Source: an uncultured Lachnospiraceae bacterium
Lineage (GTDB): Bacteria > Bacillota > Clostridia > Lachnospirales > Lachnospiraceae
Direction: 5' to 3'
DNA length: 6,078 nucleotides
Assembly (NCBI GenBank): GCA_945788595.1
Contig: CALZMS010000067.1
Span: 1-6,078, forward strand
In this document: positions 1 to 5,103 of the stretch, in pieces
How positions within the stretch are numbered: position 1 is the first letter of the stretch
How the letters are laid out: the number at the start of each line of letters is the position of its first letter
Position numbers and translations under genes: made by a program
The notes under the pieces: model-generated
Told to the model about the DNA's origin: nothing
Database searches by the model: none
The model's input: only the letters and a program-made list of their open reading frames with translations

Positions 1-177
1 CTCCGGATCGGTCATGATCGTTGCCGGATTGGAATTGACCAGAACGATCTCATATCCCAGCTTGCGCAGAGCTTTGCAGGCCTGGGTACCGGAGTAATCA
101 AACTCACAGGCCTGGCCGATAACGATGGGTCCTGAGCCAATGATCAGTACTTTATGGATATCGGTTCTTTTAGGCAT
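1..177 (-). CDS. carB: Carbamoyl-phosphate synthase large subunit, N-terminal 59 codons (partial)
   Basis: The reverse strand encodes a protein starting [20 protein letters not shown] and continuing with [10 protein letters not shown] and [13 protein letters not shown]. This is the hallmark N-terminus of the CarB ATP-grasp subunit, including the first nucleotide-binding segment. CarB makes carbamoyl phosphate from bicarbonate, ATP and the ammonia delivered by CarA, for pyrimidine and arginine synthesis in the cytoplasm. The ATG at 177-175 is preceded by GGGAGG (190-185) at 7 nt. The gene runs off the left edge, so only about 5% of a normal protein of roughly 1,070 residues is visible. carA is not directly upstream, and carB appears to be first in its transcript, with its own promoter. 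Identity is very secure. Whether the rest of the gene is intact cannot be seen. Confidence 0.97.
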   Translation of the reverse strand, partial: MPKRTDIHKVLIIGSGPIVIGQACEFDYSGTQACKALRKLGYEIVLVNSNPATIMTDPE

Positions 178-217
178 AGGTAATCCTCCCATTTTTTGTT
201 TTTTGTCACCTGTAATT

Positions 218-245
218 ATTATATAGGAAAACTGGAAAATCACAA
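218..245 (-). promoter_or_regulatory. Promoter of carB
   Basis: Read on the minus strand, TTGTGA (245-240), a 16-nt spacer and a perfect TATAAT (223-218) form a good sigma-A-type promoter. The predicted start near 211 gives a leader of only about 34 nt before the carB ATG, too short for a PyrR- or T-box-type attenuator. Control, if any, should therefore be at initiation. Confidence 0.6.
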
Positions 246-254
246 GAATTTTCC
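234..254. repeat. Dyad over the carB -35 box, possible operator
   Basis: GGAAAAT (234-240) and ATTTTCC (248-254) are perfect 7-bp inverted arms with a 7-nt centre. The dyad overlaps the -35 hexamer of the carB promoter and extends just upstream, a position where a bound protein could affect transcription. No family is assigned, and in AT-rich spacer DNA a 7-bp dyad can occur by chance. Confidence 0.3.
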
Positions 255-434
255 TTGATTTCGCAGGTGTTTTTAAAATATTACATGATAATGTGAGGTA
301 AACAGACTTTGAATAATTTCTGTGCAAAGATCAGACAGGAGAGTATTTTGTGGATAAATGGTACAGATGGGAATTATCAGATGAAGTTTCTTTTTTGAGT
401 ATACTGTTTTTGAAAGTGAAAAGTGATTTTTGCG

Positions 435-463
435 TTGACAAACATTTTCATATCTACTACTAT
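435..463 (+). promoter_or_regulatory. Promoter P1 of marR-1
   Basis: A perfect TTGACA (435-440), a 17-nt spacer and TACTAT (458-463) form a near-consensus promoter. Predicted initiation near 470 gives a leader of about 30 nt before the ATG at 500. The spacing and the bases around and after the -10 box match those of promoter P2 at 959-987. Confidence 0.75.
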
Positions 464-475
464 GTTAAAAACAAA
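461..475 (+). promoter_or_regulatory. Shared operator-like block, copy 1
   Basis: The 15-mer TATGTTAAAAACAAA recurs exactly at 985-999, at the same offset from the -10 box of the other MarR promoter. It contains the dyad TGTT (463-466), AAA, AACA (470-473) over the predicted transcription start, a classic repressor position. Binding by MarR-1 or MarR-2 is inferred, not shown. Confidence 0.55.
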
Positions 476-499
476 CGAACGCAAAAGGTGGCGAGAGAG

Positions 500-934
500 A
501 TGAAAAAACCGGTGGAAGTCATGCTTCGGGGCGGCCAGTTTAAACAATATACGGAACAGAGTCTGTCCGAAATGCGAAAAAAATACGAACTGAAAAGAAT
601 TGAGCTGGAGGTCATCTGCTGTCTGGCTCAGTGTGGGGAGGACGATACGGTTGTCAGTATTCATGAATATCTGAATGCCAACCGGGGCCATATTTCCCAG
701 ACCGTATTCAGCCTCTGCGAAAAGGGCCTGATCACGGCAGAACAGGACAAAAAAGACAGAAGATACGTTCATTACAGTCTGACGCACGATGGCAAAAAGA
801 TTGCGGCAGAGGCGGATGATGTTTGGAAAAGAGTCCGGGAGGAGATGTTTGCGGGCATATCCGATGAAGATTTGGATGTTTTTAAACGGGTACTACTAAA
901 GGTAAACGAAAATATCAAAGCAAAATCGAAATAG
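500..934 (+). CDS. MarR-family winged-helix transcriptional regulator (MarR-1)
   Basis: This is a 144-residue protein, the usual MarR size. A helix-turn-helix lies at about residues 53-78 (from VSIHEYLNANRGHISQ to CEKGLI). It is followed by the wing, with the family-typical D-K-K-D-R-R and HYSLT strand at about 82-95. The terminal helices should form the dimer interface. The ATG at 500 is preceded by AGGTGG (486-491) at 8 nt and lies about 30 nt downstream of a strong promoter, so it is preferred over the in-frame GTG at 350. Cys40, Cys41, Cys45 and Cys73 cluster near the DNA-binding domain, so thiol sensing is possible but speculative. The ligand is unknown. The promoter carries the operator-like block shared with the next operon, which suggests autoregulation plus control of marR-2 and citrate synthase. 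Family assignment is firm; target and signal are inferred. Confidence 0.88.
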   Translation: MKKPVEVMLRGGQFKQYTEQSLSEMRKKYELKRIELEVICCLAQCGEDDTVVSIHEYLNANRGHISQTVFSLCEKGLITAEQDKKDRRYVHYSLTHDGKKIAAEADDVWKRVREEMFAGISDEDLDVFKRVLLKVNENIKAKSK

Positions 935-940
935 TTCATG

Positions 941-976
941 AAAAAAATATAAAGTCGGTTGACTTTATATTTTTTT
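941..976 (+). terminator. Intrinsic terminator of marR-1 (16-bp perfect hairpin)
   Basis: The arms at 941-956 and 961-976 are perfect inverted repeats of 16 bp around a GGTT loop, starting 6 nt after the marR-1 stop. The right arm ends in seven T and the left arm begins with seven A, so the hairpin could act in either direction. The stem is AT-rich with a short GTC/GAC top. Unusually, the loop and right arm contain the -35 box of the next promoter. Confidence 0.75.
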
Positions 977-987
977 ACCTTTAATAT
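959..987 (+). promoter_or_regulatory. Promoter P2 of the marR-2/citrate synthase operon
   Basis: TTGACT (959-964), a 17-nt spacer and TAATAT (982-987) make a good promoter with predicted initiation near 994. The -35 box lies in the loop and right arm of the marR-1 terminator. The architecture matches P1 in spacing and in the block following the -10 box. Confidence 0.7.
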
Positions 988-999
988 GTTAAAAACAAA
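985..999 (+). promoter_or_regulatory. Shared operator-like block, copy 2
   Basis: This is an exact copy of the 15-mer at 461-475, again overlapping the -10 box and start site. Its TGTT-AAA-AACA dyad is at 987-997. Identity continues weakly on both sides (19 of 21 positions over 458-478 versus 982-1002). It points to one regulator acting on both promoters. Confidence 0.55.
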
Positions 1000-1005
1000 T
1001 GATTT

Positions 1006-1043
1006 AAAAGTGAATACGAAAAAACAAAAGTGCATATGAAAAA
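1006..1043 (+). repeat. Two 18-nt direct repeats in the marR-2 leader
   Basis: AAAAGTGAATACGAAAAA (1006-1023) and AAAAGTGCATATGAAAAA (1026-1043) differ at two positions and start exactly 20 bp apart, two helical turns on the same DNA face. They lie downstream of the P2 start site and upstream of the marR-2 RBS. They could be tandem protein-binding sites. Low complexity (A-rich) tempers confidence. Confidence 0.5.
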
Positions 1044-1070
1044 TTAAGCAAATACAACGGAGGTAAACCT

Positions 1071-1589
1071 ATGGAAGAAAACAGAGAAACCGGAAAGAAA
1101 CAGCCTATGGACATCAGTGTTCTGTCACATGAGATCACCTACCGCAGATATCTGCTGAATAAGGGAAAAGTCAAAGATCTTTTTGAAAACATCAGTATAG
1201 CGGAATATATTGCCCTGCATAGCATTGCCAGGGAGGGAGAAGCATCCTCTATATACGGACAGAAAACGTATCTGAAGGATATATCCGCCAAGATGGAGCT
1301 GACCATGCGTCAGACTTCCAGAATGATCGGAGATATGAGAGATCGGGGCCTTCTGACCTGGTCTCACGACGGCAACGGCAGTGAGGGTACGTATGTGACC
1401 ATCACACCAGCGGGAGAAGAGAAGCTGCAGGAGCAGGAAAATGTGTTGAAGGAATTTTACGGAAATGTAATTGAGAGCTTTGGTACGGAAAAGCTGGTGC
1501 AGCTTCTGCAGCTGATGCAGGAAATGGAAACGACCATGAGTCTGGCTTTTGAGAAGATGGAGGAGAAAGATGCTGAAGACATTGAGTGA
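1071..1589 (+). CDS. MarR-family transcriptional regulator (MarR-2), coupled to citrate synthase
   Basis: The protein has 172 residues. A winged-helix domain is visible, with the HTH at about 67-95 (YLKDISAKMELTMRQTSRMI through DRGLL) and a wing ending in the typical TYVTITPAGEEKL at 107-119. The C-terminal third is helical and acidic, as expected for the dimerisation helices. It lacks the usual D-x-R in the wing, having a glycine- and serine-rich turn (GNGSEG) instead, so it is a divergent member. GGAGG (1059-1063) lies 7 nt before the ATG. Its last 20 nt overlap the citrate synthase gene, so the two are cotranscribed and probably translationally coupled. The natural inference is that it regulates its own operon; the ligand is unknown and could be a central-carbon metabolite. 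It is not closely similar in sequence to MarR-1. Confidence 0.85.
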   Translation: MEENRETGKKQPMDISVLSHEITYRRYLLNKGKVKDLFENISIAEYIALHSIAREGEASSIYGQKTYLKDISAKMELTMRQTSRMIGDMRDRGLLTWSHDGNGSEGTYVTITPAGEEKLQEQENVLKEFYGNVIESFGTEKLVQLLQLMQEMETTMSLAFEKMEEKDAEDIE

Positions 1590-2898
1590 ATACACATCCA
1601 GGCAGGAGGAGATCTGCCGCAAAAATGACAATATTTCTCCGAGATTGTATGAGGAATACGGGGTAAACCGGGGACTTCGGGATGAAAACGGAAATGGTGT
1701 GCTGACAGGACTGACCAATATTTCCCGGATCAAGTCCTCAGAAATCCAGAATGGCAAAAAAGTCTCCTGTGACGGACAGCTTTGGTACAGAGGCTACCGG
1801 GTAGAACAGCTGATTGGAAGTCTGGGGGAGGATGAACTGGGTTTTGAAAAAATTGCTTATCTGCTTTTGATGGGAGAATTGCCGGATGCAGAGCAGGAAA
1901 AGCAGTACAAGGAGTTGATCGGCGCCTGCCGCACATTGCCCACGAACTTTACCCGGGATGTGATCATGAAAGCGCCTTCGGAGGATATCATGAATTCCAT
2001 GACCCGGAGTATTCTGACGCTGGCTTCCTACGATGAGCGGGCCAAGGATACTTCCGTGAGCAATTCTTTGCGCCAGTGTATACAGCTGATCAGTGAATTC
2101 CCCATGCTGGCGGTTTACGGCTACAATGCCTATAACCATTACGAAAAAGATCAGAGTATGTTTATTCATCATCCGGATCCGTCTCTGTCCACAGCGGAGA
2201 ATCTGCTGATGCTTATGCGTCCCGATAAAAAGTACACGAAGACGGAGGCGAAGGTGCTGGATACGGCCCTGATCCTGCACATGGAGCATGGCGGCGGTAA
2301 CAATTCCACCTTTACCACCCGTGTGGTGACGTCCTCCGGTTCCGATACGTATTCCACGATGGCAGCAGCCATGTCTTCCCTGAAAGGTCCGAAGCACGGC
2401 GGCGCCAATATCAAGGTTATGGAAATGATGGAGGATATCCGGGAGCATGTTTCCGATTATGCGGACAAAGATGCCATCCGCTGGTATCTGGGCAAGATCG
2501 TGGACAAGGAAGCCTTTGACCGGAAGGGCCTGATCTACGGTATGGGCCATGCCATTTATTCGTTGTCCGATCCCAGGGAACGTGTTCTGAAGAGCTACGT
2601 ACAGAAGCTTGCCAATGAAAAAGGCCGGGAGCAGGATTTTATGCTGTACGAAAATATCGAGAGCATAGCGCCGGAAGTGATTGCCGAGAAGAGGAAAATC
2701 TACAAAGGTGTCAGCCCGAATGTGGATTTCTACAGCGGTTTCGTCTATGAAATGCTGGGCATTCCCATGGAACTGTATACCGCGATCTTTGCCATTGCCC
2801 GAATCGTGGGATGGAGCGCCCACCGGATTGAGGAGCTGATCTGTACGGATAAGATCATTCGTCCGGCGTATATGAGTGTGATGCGGGAGAAGGAATAA
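1570..2898 (+). CDS. gltA: Citrate synthase, Si type (citrate/2-methylcitrate synthase family)
   Basis: This 442-residue enzyme condenses acetyl-CoA with oxaloacetate to citrate in the cytoplasm. The active-site set is present: oxaloacetate-binding His240 (HMEHGGGNNSTF), catalytic His276 (LKGPKHGGAN), His327 (GMGHAIY), Arg336 (DPR), catalytic Asp386 (NVDFYSG) and Arg411 (ARIVGWSAHR). The usual GHRVY motif reads GHAIY, a variant I associate with anaerobe-type enzymes. The N-terminal segment of about 60 residues before NGKKVSCDGQ is longer than in minimal forms. The ATG at 1570 is chosen because GGAGG (1559-1563) sits 6 nt ahead; an in-frame ATG at 1549 lies deeper in marR-2 and lacks such a site. 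No aconitase or isocitrate dehydrogenase gene follows, so its pathway (probably glutamate supply) is inferred. Methylcitrate synthase activity cannot be excluded. Confidence 0.93.
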   Translation: MLKTLSEYTSRQEEICRKNDNISPRLYEEYGVNRGLRDENGNGVLTGLTNISRIKSSEIQNGKKVSCDGQLWYRGYRVEQLIGSLGEDELGFEKIAYLLLMGELPDAEQEKQYKELIGACRTLPTNFTRDVIMKAPSEDIMNSMTRSILTLASYDERAKDTSVSNSLRQCIQLISEFPMLAVYGYNAYNHYEKDQSMFIHHPDPSLSTAENLLMLMRPDKKYTKTEAKVLDTALILHMEHGGGNNSTFTTRVVTSSGSDTYSTMAAAMSSLKGPKHGGANIKVMEMMEDIREHVSDYADKDAIRWYLGKIVDKEAFDRKGLIYGMGHAIYSLSDPRERVLKSYVQKLANEKGREQDFMLYENIESIAPEVIAEKRKIYKGVSPNVDFYSGFVYEMLGIPMELYTAIFAIARIVGWSAHRIEELICTDKIIRPAYMSVMREKE

Positions 2899-2915
2899 AT
2901 ATATTGTTGTTTTGC

Positions 2916-2947
2916 GCGGCCGTCATGGATATGACGGCTGCTTTTTT
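2916..2947 (+). terminator. Intrinsic terminator after citrate synthase
   Basis: GCGGCCGTCAT (2916-2926) pairs with ATGACGGCTGC (2931-2941), 11 bp with one G-T, around a GGAT loop, followed directly by six T (2942-2947). It begins 17 nt after the stop codon and points rightward only. It ends the marR-2/citrate synthase operon facing the convergent exporter genes. Confidence 0.9.
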
Positions 2948-2970
2948 GCGGAAAAACAGAGAAGAATTTG

Positions 2971-3061
2971 AAAAAGGCTGATGATTGGATATAGTAGGAA
3001 AAACCACAGGAGGAACATCCAGAAAAGAAGCAATGATGCCTGTTAGTTGGATGTATCAGCC
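2971..3061 (-). terminator. Possible structured 3' end or terminator of the exporter operon
   Basis: In the minus-strand transcript, GGCTGAT (3061-3055) and ACATCCA (3054-3048) are contiguous. They can pair with ATCAGCC (2982-2976) and TGGATGT (3021-3015) respectively, and the outer arm is followed by TTTTT (2975-2971). The two 7-bp helices are nested but separated by long unpaired stretches, so this is not a compact hairpin. No better terminator was found downstream of the small subunit gene. Confidence 0.3.
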
Positions 3062-3065
3062 GAAA

Positions 3066-3491
3066 TCATTTGTGAATCTTTCTCGTAAAATAGCATATAG
3101 CCCATGCGATACTCATTCCGGCGGCAATTCCCAGGGCGTACAGAAAAGTATCTCTGCCATATTGCCATGCAGTCAGCATATCGCCCTCCACGATACTGCT
3201 CATGCAGTAAAACAGCGTGCTTCCGGGAATCAGAGGAATCACGGAAGTAACGAAAAAGGAGGTGGAGGTCTCATGGCATAATCTGGCCAGAATCTCTGCA
3301 TAGACGTCTACTGCAAATCCCGCCACTAATGTAGGGAAAAATACGCCGCCCCACATATCCCGGCAGAGAAGAAAGACAAGCCATCCCCAGAAACCGCCCA
3401 GAGCAGCCAGGGGAAGATATTTTGACTTGATATGAAACAGCATGCCAAAGCCCACAGAACCCAGAGCTCCGGTAATCAATTGAATCAGCAT
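3066..3491 (-). CDS. Threonine/serine exporter family, small subunit (ThrE_2/YjjB type, DUF3815)
   Basis: This is a 141-residue, very hydrophobic protein with about four to five membrane helices (roughly 2-19, 26-43, 48-65, 78-100 and 115-135). The VIPLIPGSTLFY segment at 84-95 matches the conserved proline-glycine motif of the small half of split ThrE exporters. The family partner supplies the DUF1212 half; together they resemble the single-chain ThrE of Corynebacterium, which exports threonine and serine. The closest characterised split homologues, E. coli YjjP/YjjB, are linked to succinate export, so the substrate here is open. The ATG at 3491 lies 3 nt after the large-subunit stop. Its AGGAG site (3506-3502) is inside the end of the large-subunit gene, implying cotranslation in one operon. 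Confidence 0.87.
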   Translation of the reverse strand: MLIQLITGALGSVGFGMLFHIKSKYLPLAALGGFWGWLVFLLCRDMWGGVFFPTLVAGFAVDVYAEILARLCHETSTSFFVTSVIPLIPGSTLFYCMSSIVEGDMLTAWQYGRDTFLYALGIAAGMSIAWAICYFTRKIHK

Positions 3492-3494
3492 AAG

Positions 3495-4253
3495 TTAAAA
3501 TCTCCTGAATAAACAAATGGCTCCGATGAATCCCAGGGCCAGTATTGCCGCCAAAAGTATCGCTTCGATAAAACGCATGGCACCGGATATCGTATCTCCG
3601 ATCAGAACATCCCGGATGGCGTTGGTGGTCATCAGGCCTGGAATCAGCAGCATGATATCACCAATCATGATCTTATCCATATGAAGGAAAGGGAACAGGC
3701 GGCATCCTGCACAGATAAAACAGCCGGTAAGAAAGGATGCTGCAAACTGGAAGGTCACTTCATTCATACATACCGGCCGGATATATTTATGGAAAATCCG
3801 GATCAATACAGCTGCGACTGCGGCAAAAAGGCCGTCGCGGAAATCACCTCCGAAAAAGATGGCAAAGCTGAAGGCAGCCAGAATACTTCCGGCCAGCTGT
3901 TCAAAGGGCGTAGGCCGCATGCGGGAAATTGTCTCCAGACTTTTACGGAGCTCTTGCGGTTCGCAGGGCTGACTGCAGAAATTCCGGCTCAGATCATTCA
4001 GCTTATCCAGCTTGGTAAAATCGTTTCCTGCGCTTTTTCGAATACGTTTTGTCTGGGTCCGGGCATTGCCGTCGGGGCATTCCATAGTGATGACGATGCT
4101 GGAGGTAATAACAAACACATTCATCCGGGTGGCTCCACAAGCCATCCCCATGCGGTTCAGGGTATCCTCCACGCGGAAGATCTCTGCTCCGCTGGAGAGA
4201 AGCTCATCGCCCATATCAAGGAATATAGGCAGATATTGTGTTATAGGCTGCAT
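3495..4253 (-). CDS. Threonine/serine exporter family, large subunit (ThrE/YjjP type, DUF1212)
   Basis: The 252-residue protein has a cytoplasmic N-terminal domain with the family signature SSGAEIFRVEDTL (about 20-32). Membrane helices follow at roughly 121-136, 141-154, 168-185, 195-210 and 228-249. The conserved PGLMTTNAIRD and GDTISGAMRFIEA segments (205-231) probably line the transport path. Length and layout match YjjP-type proteins. The start at 4253 is well supported: GAGGAG (4268-4263) sits 9 nt upstream and a promoter lies at 4338-4310. The open frame continues upstream to 4535, but those 94 codons cross the promoter and the divergent sseB start. It forms an operon with the small subunit downstream. 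Transport substrate (threonine, serine or a small dicarboxylate) is unproven. Confidence 0.88.
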   Translation of the reverse strand: MQPITQYLPIFLDMGDELLSSGAEIFRVEDTLNRMGMACGATRMNVFVITSSIVITMECPDGNARTQTKRIRKSAGNDFTKLDKLNDLSRNFCSQPCEPQELRKSLETISRMRPTPFEQLAGSILAAFSFAIFFGGDFRDGLFAAVAAVLIRIFHKYIRPVCMNEVTFQFAASFLTGCFICAGCRLFPFLHMDKIMIGDIMLLIPGLMTTNAIRDVLIGDTISGAMRFIEAILLAAILALGFIGAICLFRRF

Positions 4254-4309
4254 GATCGTAATCTCCTCAAGATTGCTGTAGTGCTCAGAATACAATTCGT
4301 GCAGTTTTA

Positions 4310-4338
4310 AGTATACCTCTTTTGAAGAGACCCGGCAA
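4310..4338 (-). promoter_or_regulatory. Promoter of the exporter operon
   Basis: On the minus strand TTGCCG (4338-4333), a 17-nt spacer and TATACT (4315-4310) form a good promoter about 50 nt upstream of the large-subunit ATG. A CTCTT-TTG-AAGAG dyad (about 4317-4329) lies between the hexamers and could be a regulator site, though with only 5-bp arms. Confidence 0.6.
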
Positions 4339-4379
4339 TCCGTTTCAGGGGTTATTTTTGCTGCTGTGTACATGAGAAA

Positions 4380-4400
4380 ACGCCTGATGATTTTTGGCGT
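4380..4400. repeat. Dyad between the two divergent promoters
   Basis: ACGCC (4380-4384) and GGCGT (4396-4400) are inverted with an 11-nt AT-rich centre. This gives a centre-to-centre half-site distance of 16 bp in a spacer that is otherwise AT-rich. It sits upstream of both the exporter promoter and the putative sseB promoter, so one bound protein could affect both. The arms are short and chance is possible. Confidence 0.25.
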
Positions 4401-4409
4401 CATAAGCTC

Positions 4410-4438
4410 TTGCATCCTTTGGGCAGAATCGTTATGAT
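4410..4438 (+). promoter_or_regulatory. Putative promoter of the SseB-family gene
   Basis: TTGCAT (4410-4415), a 17-nt spacer and TATGAT (4433-4438) is the best candidate upstream of the ATG at 4483. The -10 box is good (5 of 6) and the -35 box poor. Predicted initiation near 4445 gives a leader of about 38 nt. Confidence 0.35.
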
Positions 4439-4482
4439 ACATCGTAGTGAAAGAAATTTCCGTAGAAATGAGGGTATATACC

Positions 4483-4929
4483 ATGGCGTTAGATAATAAA
4501 GCAAAAGAGAATAATGACGAAGCTTTACAAGGCAACGAAAAAATAGAGCAGGCGATACATATGCTGCAAAAGGAACCTACCCAGGAGCTGCTTGCTCACG
4601 TGCTGACGGTGATCCGCAGGCGAATGAAAGAAAATGGCCAGCTGATAGTATCCGTGGAGCCCGCCATTAGCAGTACACAGCTTGGTGTGGAAGTAATGCA
4701 GCTGGAGAATGGTACAAAATGGTGGCCGGTGTTTACCAGCTTCGACGAAGAAATTCGGGGCGGTGGCAGCGTGAAATCAACTTTTATGGCAGATATGGGT
4801 CAGCTATTTCGGGCTGCGCTGCAGGCAGAGGGTATCGAAGGTCTGATCCTTAATCCCTGGAACCGGACGATCATGCTGGATAAGAGCCTGTTATCTATCA
4901 TTCTGGGAGAGCCTACCCAGGGGAATTAA
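4483..4929 (+). CDS. SseB-family protein (SseB N-terminal-type domain)
   Basis: This is a 148-residue soluble protein with no signal peptide or membrane helix. The region KWWPVFTSFDEE (79-90) and the later EGIEGLILNPWNRTIML (116-132) match the core of the SseB N-terminal domain, in which a PVFTS strand and a G-hydrophobic-NP strand are typical. The first 20 residues are polar and low-complexity (AKENNDEALQGNEK). The start at 4483 is preferred because GAGGG (4470-4474) is 8 nt upstream; an in-frame GTG at 4447 lacks an RBS. It diverges from the exporter operon. Biochemical role is unknown: the name derives from enterobacterial SseB, a sulphurtransferase-associated protein, and proteins with this fold are widespread in Firmicutes without defined function. 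Confidence 0.75.
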   Translation: MALDNKAKENNDEALQGNEKIEQAIHMLQKEPTQELLAHVLTVIRRRMKENGQLIVSVEPAISSTQLGVEVMQLENGTKWWPVFTSFDEEIRGGGSVKSTFMADMGQLFRAALQAEGIEGLILNPWNRTIMLDKSLLSIILGEPTQGN

Positions 4930-4940
4930 TCGGATAAAGA

Positions 4941-5004
4941 GGCAAAAAGGACTTGGACAGTGTCAAATGAACGTTTCTGTTCGGAATCGTATGAACCTTT
5001 TGCC
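4941..5004 (+). other. Possible RNA fold in the sseB-DUF3786 spacer
   Basis: GGCAAAAAGG (4941-4950) can pair with CCTTTTGCC (4996-5004) with one bulge, enclosing about 45 nt. Inside, TTGGACA/TGTCAA (4953-4966) and GAAC/GTTC (4969-4982) can form small hairpins. No T-tract follows, so it is not an intrinsic terminator. It matches no RNA family that I recognise, and the internal helices are weak. Confidence 0.3.
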
Positions 5005-5045
5005 AATAAGATAAATATATAGAATTCAGGAGTGTAGAAGACAGA

Positions 5046-5072
5046 TTGACGTAGCTGATTTTCAGATAAAGT
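5046..5072 (+). promoter_or_regulatory. Weak candidate promoter of the DUF3786 gene
   Basis: TTGACG (5046-5051) is followed after 15 nt by TAAAGT (5067-5072). The spacing is short and the -10 box moderate. A small CTGA-TTT-TCAG dyad (5055-5065) lies between them. Readthrough from sseB is an equally likely source of transcription, because no terminator is evident between the genes. Confidence 0.25.
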
Positions 5073-5103
5073 TGAAAAAGCAGATACTGACGGAGGAAAA
5101 AAG

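Larger units (their letters stand above)
178..434. other. Divergent intergenic spacer between carB and marR-1
   Basis: Together with the marR-1 promoter and leader this makes a 322-bp gene-free stretch (178-499). Besides the carB promoter and its dyad it holds a small dyad ACAT-gata-ATGT (283-294), arms CTTTG/CAAAG at about 308-330, and two adjacent AAAGTGA heptamers (413-426) just upstream of the marR-1 -35 box. An in-frame GTG at 350 has an AGGAG (337-341) 8 nt ahead and could extend marR-1 by 50 codons. The added peptide shows no recognisable domain, and the region contains the marR-1 promoter, so it is treated as non-coding. Confidence 0.5.

Noticed and set aside
358..384. Eight-codon ORF starting at ATG 358
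   Set aside because: The RBS-like AGGAG is 16 nt away, the peptide shows no codon bias of interest, and it is probably chance.
350..499. A 50-codon N-terminal extension of marR-1 from the GTG at 350
   Set aside because: An AGGAG site 8 nt upstream makes it possible. But the extension covers a near-consensus promoter and the operator-like block, has no MarR homology, and the ATG at 500 has its own RBS and gives the usual family length.
1549..1569. Citrate synthase start at ATG 1549
   Set aside because: It lacks a good RBS; the ATG at 1570 has GGAGG at 6 nt and gives a sensible N-terminus.
1125..1757. 210-codon minus-strand open frame opposite marR-2
   Set aside because: Antisense shadow of marR-2 and the start of citrate synthase, with no protein-family features.
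1738..2823. 361-codon open frame on the minus strand opposite citrate synthase
   Set aside because: It lies wholly antisense to a clearly functional enzyme gene, with no recognisable domain. It is a frame shadow.
3681..4310. 209-codon plus-strand open frame opposite the large exporter subunit
   Set aside because: Antisense to a well-supported membrane protein gene with RBS and promoter. The translation looks random and has no domain.
4447..4482. SseB-family start at GTG 4447
   Set aside because: No RBS is visible there; the ATG at 4483 has GAGGG at 8 nt.
4254..4535. 94-codon N-terminal extension of the large exporter subunit
   Set aside because: It would cross the exporter promoter and the divergent sseB start. 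The start at 4253 has GAGGAG at 9 nt and gives the normal YjjP-type length.
4941..5004. Intrinsic terminator after sseB
   Set aside because: The long-range arms are not followed by a T-tract on either strand, so they are recorded only as a possible RNA fold.
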